Source: an uncultured Alphaproteobacteria bacterium
GTDB taxonomy: Bacteria; Pseudomonadota; Alphaproteobacteria; Micropepsales; Micropepsaceae
Reading direction: 5' to 3'
DNA length: 8,767 nucleotides
Assembly (NCBI GenBank): GCA_903922545.1
Contig: CAIXUE010000141.1
Location: forward strand, 1-8,767
Shown: positions 6,800 to 8,767 of the stretch, one piece after another
Layout of the letters: each line of letters opens with the position of its first letter
Position numbering within the stretch: position 1 is the first letter of the stretch
Notes under the pieces: model-generated
Told to the model about the DNA's origin: nothing
What the model saw: the letters and a program-made list of their open reading frames with translations, nothing else
The model's database searches: none
Made by a program: the position numbers and the translations under genes

Positions 6800-6826
6800 A
6801 CCATTCGGTTATTTAACTGAGTGGTT
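6799..6826. promoter_or_regulatory. Candidate ArsR operator, 28-bp dyad
   Basis: AACCATTCGGTT (6799-6810) and AACTGAGTGGTT (6815-6826) are inverted copies matching at 10 of 12 positions, separated by ATTT. The left arm is itself AACC-N4-GGTT. The dyad overlaps the -10 box, the probable start site and reaches to 2 nt before the arsR start codon, a position that would block initiation. Binding by the adjacent ArsR protein is inferred. Confidence 0.65.
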
Positions 6827-6828
6827 CA

Positions 6829-7173
6829 ATGGATCGGCTTTCCGAGACGTTTCAGGCCCTGGCCGACCCCACGCGCCGGGCCATTCTGGCGCGGCTGACC
6901 CTGGGCGAAACCTCGGTCAATGAACTGGCCGAGCCCTTTGCCATGAGCCTGCCGGCCGTCTCCAAGCATTTGAAGGTGCTGGAGCGTGCTGGACTGATCT
7001 CACGCTCCCGCGACGCCCAGTACCGCCCCTGCAAGCTGGAGGCCCAGACGCTCAAAAGCGTGGATGAGTGGCTGGATGAATATCGCCGCTTCTGGGAAGC
7101 GCGTTTCGACCGCCTCGACGCCTATCTCAAAAAGCTGCAGCGCAAGCCTGCCAAACGCCGCAAAGCAAAATAG
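6829..7173 (+). CDS. ArsR-family winged-helix repressor (metal-independent type)
   Basis: Small DNA-binding repressor, 114 aa. It begins MDRLSETFQALADPTRRAIL, and LADPTRRAIL is the classic ArsR/SdpR opening. The recognition helix lies in MSLPAVSKHLKVLERAGLI (39-57), followed by the wing ISRSRDAQYRPC. The metal motif ELCVCDL is absent and only one Cys (C68) is present, so it is unlikely to sense arsenic or other metals. The C-terminus is helical (DEWLDEYRRFWEARFDRL) and ends in a very basic tail, KRRKAK. It has its own promoter and a dyad operator directly upstream, so autorepression is likely. The next gene starts 8 nt after the stop. ArsR regulators of this subtype are commonly found next to SRPBCC/AHSA1 genes, as here; the inducer is unknown. 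Confidence 0.93.
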   Translation: MDRLSETFQALADPTRRAILARLTLGETSVNELAEPFAMSLPAVSKHLKVLERAGLISRSRDAQYRPCKLEAQTLKSVDEWLDEYRRFWEARFDRLDAYLKKLQRKPAKRRKAK

Positions 7174-7181
7174 GAGACATC

Positions 7182-7604
7182 ATGACCGCCCAAACCATCA
7201 CCATTACGCGCCTGTTCGACGCGCCGCGCGCCCTGGTGTTTGAATGCTGGCTGAAGCCGGAACATCTGGTGCAGTGGTACAGCGCCGGCGACGGCTGGAC
7301 GACGCCCTATGCCGAAAGCGACGGCCGCACAGGCGGGCGCTTCAAGATCGGCTTTGCCGGGCCGGACGGCAAAGTCGCGTTCGATTTCACCGGCACCTAT
7401 GACGAGGTCACACCATTGGAGCGCATTGCCTTGACCGCGGATGACGGCCGGCCGATGCACGCAGAATTCTCGGATCAGGACGGCAAGACGCTTGTCACCT
7501 TTACCCTGACCCTGGAGCCGACGCACAGCGAAGAGCAGCAGCGTCATGGCTGGAGCAACATCCTGGCCAATCTGGGCAAATATCTGGACAGCAAAAACAA
7601 GTGA
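7182..7604 (+). CDS. SRPBCC/AHSA1-domain protein (first copy)
   Basis: Cytosolic helix-grip (START/Bet v 1-like) protein, 140 aa, in the AHSA1 / COG3832 group. These have a hydrophobic cavity thought to bind small ligands; no reaction can be assigned. The opening TITITRLFDAPRALVFECW is the standard first strand and helix, followed by LKPEHLVQWYSAG. A GGRFKIGF strand and FDFTGTYDEVTPLERI come next, then the C-terminal helix HGWSNILANLGKYLDS, with the GW..L..L..YL pattern of the family. TAGGAG overlaps the arsR stop and lies 6 nt before the ATG, a good ribosome binding site. It is paralogous to the next gene. Likely co-transcribed with and repressed by ArsR. Confidence 0.9.
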   Translation: MTAQTITITRLFDAPRALVFECWLKPEHLVQWYSAGDGWTTPYAESDGRTGGRFKIGFAGPDGKVAFDFTGTYDEVTPLERIALTADDGRPMHAEFSDQDGKTLVTFTLTLEPTHSEEQQRHGWSNILANLGKYLDSKNK

Positions 7605-7633
7605 GCAACGGAAAGAAACAACAGGGAAACGTC

Positions 7634-8110
7634 ATGACAAAAACCATCTACGCCGAACGCACCATCACCCTCACCCGACACTTCAAGGCGCCGCGCGCGC
7701 TGGTGTGGCAAGCCTGGACTGACCCGAAGCATATCCAGGAATGGTTTGGGCCAGAGAATTTCACCAATCCCGTGGTGAAGGGCGAGGTCAAGGTGGGAAG
7801 CAAGATCCACATCACCATGCACGGTCCGGCCGGCACGGATTTCGACAAGGATTTTCCCTGCACCCTGCTGTTCCGCGACGTGGTGCCGGGCGAGAAACTG
7901 GTATTCGAGAATGACGCCATTGCCGACGATGGCAGCACCATCCTGGAAGGCCGCACCACCGTGACCTTCCGCGACAAGGATGGCGGCACGGAGATGCAGA
8001 TGCAGTCCACCGGCACAGCCTTGGTCGAATACGGTGCCGGCTACCTGCAAGGCATGGAACAAGGCTGGAGCGGCAGCTTCGAGAAAATGCGCCGCCTGCT
8101 GGAGAAATAG
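7634..8110 (+). CDS. SRPBCC/AHSA1-domain protein (second copy)
   Basis: Second helix-grip domain protein of the operon, 158 aa, with unknown ligand. TITLTRHFKAPRALVWQAW, then TDPKHIQEWFGPE, aligns directly with the start of the previous protein; the C-terminal helix QGWSGSFEKMRRLLE also corresponds. The core differs (for example GSKIHITMHGPAG and FRDVVPGEKLVFEND), so the duplication is old. ATG 7634 is preceded by AGGGAAA at 5-6 nt and begins just before the conserved strand, so it is preferred. A GTG at 7601 overlapping the previous stop (GTGA) would add 11 polar residues and is the alternative. It is the last gene of the ArsR operon; a hairpin/T-tract terminator lies about 100 nt further on. 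Confidence 0.9.
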   Translation: MTKTIYAERTITLTRHFKAPRALVWQAWTDPKHIQEWFGPENFTNPVVKGEVKVGSKIHITMHGPAGTDFDKDFPCTLLFRDVVPGEKLVFENDAIADDGSTILEGRTTVTFRDKDGGTEMQMQSTGTALVEYGAGYLQGMEQGWSGSFEKMRRLLEK

Positions 8111-8128
8111 CAGGCTTCCTCTGCAAAA

Positions 8129-8161
8129 AGGCGCGGGCGGCCATGCGGGCCGTTCGCGCCT
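8129..8161. repeat. Strong 14-bp hairpin behind the SRPBCC genes
   Basis: AGGCGCG (8129-8135) pairs with CGCGCCT (8155-8161), and CGGCC (8138-8142) with GGCCG (8148-8152), joined by two G-T positions that can wobble-pair in the plus-strand RNA; loop ATGCG. An A-tract (8125-8129) precedes it, so read on the minus strand it has intrinsic terminator shape (stem followed by TTTTT). On the plus strand no T-tract follows. It may protect the 3' end of the operon mRNA or act as a minus-strand terminator. Confidence 0.55.
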
Positions 8162-8175
8162 GCACTCTTGACCGG

Positions 8176-8198
8176 CTTATGCTCAGGTGTAGCATAAG
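8176..8198 (+). repeat. 8-bp perfect hairpin, CTTATGCT/AGCATAAG
   Basis: CTTATGCT (8176-8183) and AGCATAAG (8191-8198) form a perfect inverted repeat with a 7-nt CAGGTGT loop, less GC-rich than its surroundings. CCGG just outside it (8172-8175) could pair with CCGG at 8208-8211, which also forms the base of the terminator stem, so alternative folds are possible. It could equally be a protein-binding site. Confidence 0.5.
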
Positions 8199-8207
8199 TC
8201 CTGCGAA

Positions 8208-8232
8208 CCGGCTCTTGAATGCCGGGTTTTTT
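8208..8232 (+). terminator. Rho-independent terminator of the ArsR-SRPBCC operon
   Basis: CCGGC (8208-8212) pairs with GCCGG (8221-8225), loop TCTTGAAT, followed by G and six T (8227-8232). The stem is short but the T-run is good. It insulates nadA from transcripts of the upstream operon, so nadA probably has its own promoter further on. Confidence 0.65.
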
Positions 8233-8240
8233 GCCCCATA

Positions 8241-8263
8241 TTTATACTCGAAATGAGTATTAA
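8241..8263. promoter_or_regulatory. Candidate NadQ operator upstream of nadA
   Basis: ATACTC (8244-8249) and GAGTAT (8255-8260) form a perfect inverted repeat around GAAAT. Extending outwards, TT (8241-8242) pairs with AA (8262-8263) across one mismatch, so 8 of 9 positions per arm match. It ends 25 nt before the nadA ATG. TATACT (8243-8248), inside the left arm, is a good -10 candidate, although the matching -35 is poor. Binding here would block nadA expression. Assignment to the NadQ-like protein at 5814-6755 is an inference from gene context and the dimeric nature of NrtR-type regulators. Confidence 0.65.
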
Positions 8264-8288
8264 TAGCAGGTAAGGGAAGGCGACGAAA

Positions 8289-8767
8289 ATGGGCCTGGAA
8301 CTGGCATATACCGATGCGGTCGCGCGTGCGACCAGCAGCCTGTACGCCAAGGTCTCCCGCGTTATTCCGGAGATCGAATGGCCGGTGCACGCGCCATTGA
8401 TCGCGGAAATCAATCGCCTCAAGCGCGAAAAAAACGCTGTCATCCTGGGCCACAATTACATGACGCCCGAGATTTTCCATTGTGTCAGCGATTTCGTGGG
8501 CGACAGCCTGGCCCTCGCCCGGGAAGCGGCCCGCACCGATGCCCAGGTGATCGTGCAGGCGGGCGTGCATTTCATGGCCGAGACGTCGAAGATTCTCTCG
8601 CCGCAGAAAACCGTGTTGATGCCCGACGCCAAAGCCGGCTGCTCGCTGGCCGCCTCGATCACGGCGGCGGATGTGCGGCTGATGCGCCAGAAGCATCCGG
8701 GCCTGCCGGTGGTCACTTACGTCAATACTTCCGCCGAAGTGAAGGCGGAAAGCGATATCTGCTGCAC
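8289..8767 (+). CDS. nadA: Quinolinate synthase NadA (5' part, cut by window edge)
   Basis: Condenses iminoaspartate with dihydroxyacetone phosphate to quinolinate, the precursor of the NAD pyridine ring; cytosolic 4Fe-4S enzyme. About 160 N-terminal residues are visible, a little under half of the protein. Family blocks are clear: [14 protein letters not shown] (49-62), [15 protein letters not shown] (66-80), [17 protein letters not shown] (87-103), [14 protein letters not shown] (111-124) and [18 protein letters not shown] (142-159). C118, in AGCSLA, is the first of the three cluster cysteines; the other two lie beyond the window. ATG 8289 has GGGAAGG 8 nt upstream, which supports this start. 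The operator-like palindrome and a terminator lie just upstream. nadB and nadC may follow outside the window, as is common in this group. Confidence 0.97.
   Translation, partial: MGLELAYTDAVARATSSLYAKVSRVIPEIEWPVHAPLIAEINRLKREKNAVILGHNYMTPEIFHCVSDFVGDSLALAREAARTDAQVIVQAGVHFMAETSKILSPQKTVLMPDAKAGCSLAASITAADVRLMRQKHPGLPVVTYVNTSAEVKAESDICC

Noticed and set aside
6829..7173. Arsenic or heavy-metal resistance regulator
   Set aside because: The cysteine metal-binding motif is absent and no ars, cad or czc gene is adjacent; SRPBCC neighbours indicate the other ArsR subtype.

Overview
The window is GC-rich, densely coded bacterial chromosome, most likely from an alphaproteobacterium. The main evidence is the gene at 5814-6755, which resembles the alphaproteobacterial NAD regulator (NadQ / COG4111, NrtR-like). 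It follows an HD phosphohydrolase and a small tyrosine phosphatase, and nadA lies further downstream. The order or genus cannot be fixed from this sequence alone. No rRNA, tRNA, CRISPR array, transposase or integrase was found.

Left part (1-1503): the 5' two-thirds or more of a serine acetyltransferase gene (cysE, minus strand, cut by the window edge) diverges from a YdjA-like nitroreductase gene (plus strand). The nitroreductase gene ends tail-to-tail with a 26-codon minus-strand ORF that has a good ribosome binding site and encodes a hydrophobic peptide. The two stop codons overlap inside one CTAG.

Middle (1504-4708, minus strand): queC and queE, two enzymes of 7-deazaguanine (queuosine precursor) synthesis, lie 2 nt apart. 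Upstream of them, in the same direction, is an orphan membrane-bound PAS-domain histidine kinase. A 311-nt gene-free stretch separates the kinase from the next, divergent, gene set.

Right part (4709-8767, plus strand): an HD-domain phosphohydrolase, a COG5350-like tyrosine phosphatase and the NadQ/NrtR-like regulator are packed together with gaps or overlaps of a few bases. A self-contained module follows: an ArsR-family repressor gene with its own consensus-like promoter overlapped by a 28-bp dyad, and two tandem SRPBCC/AHSA1 genes, ending in a hairpin/T-tract terminator. The window closes with the start of nadA (quinolinate synthase). Directly upstream of nadA is a palindrome (ATACTC-N5-GAGTAT) that is a strong candidate operator for the NadQ-like regulator.

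The most interesting points are the NAD neighbourhood (regulator, probable operator, and two phosphohydrolases of unknown substrate, split from nadA by an ArsR/SRPBCC module) and the tiny hydrophobic ORF behind queE.
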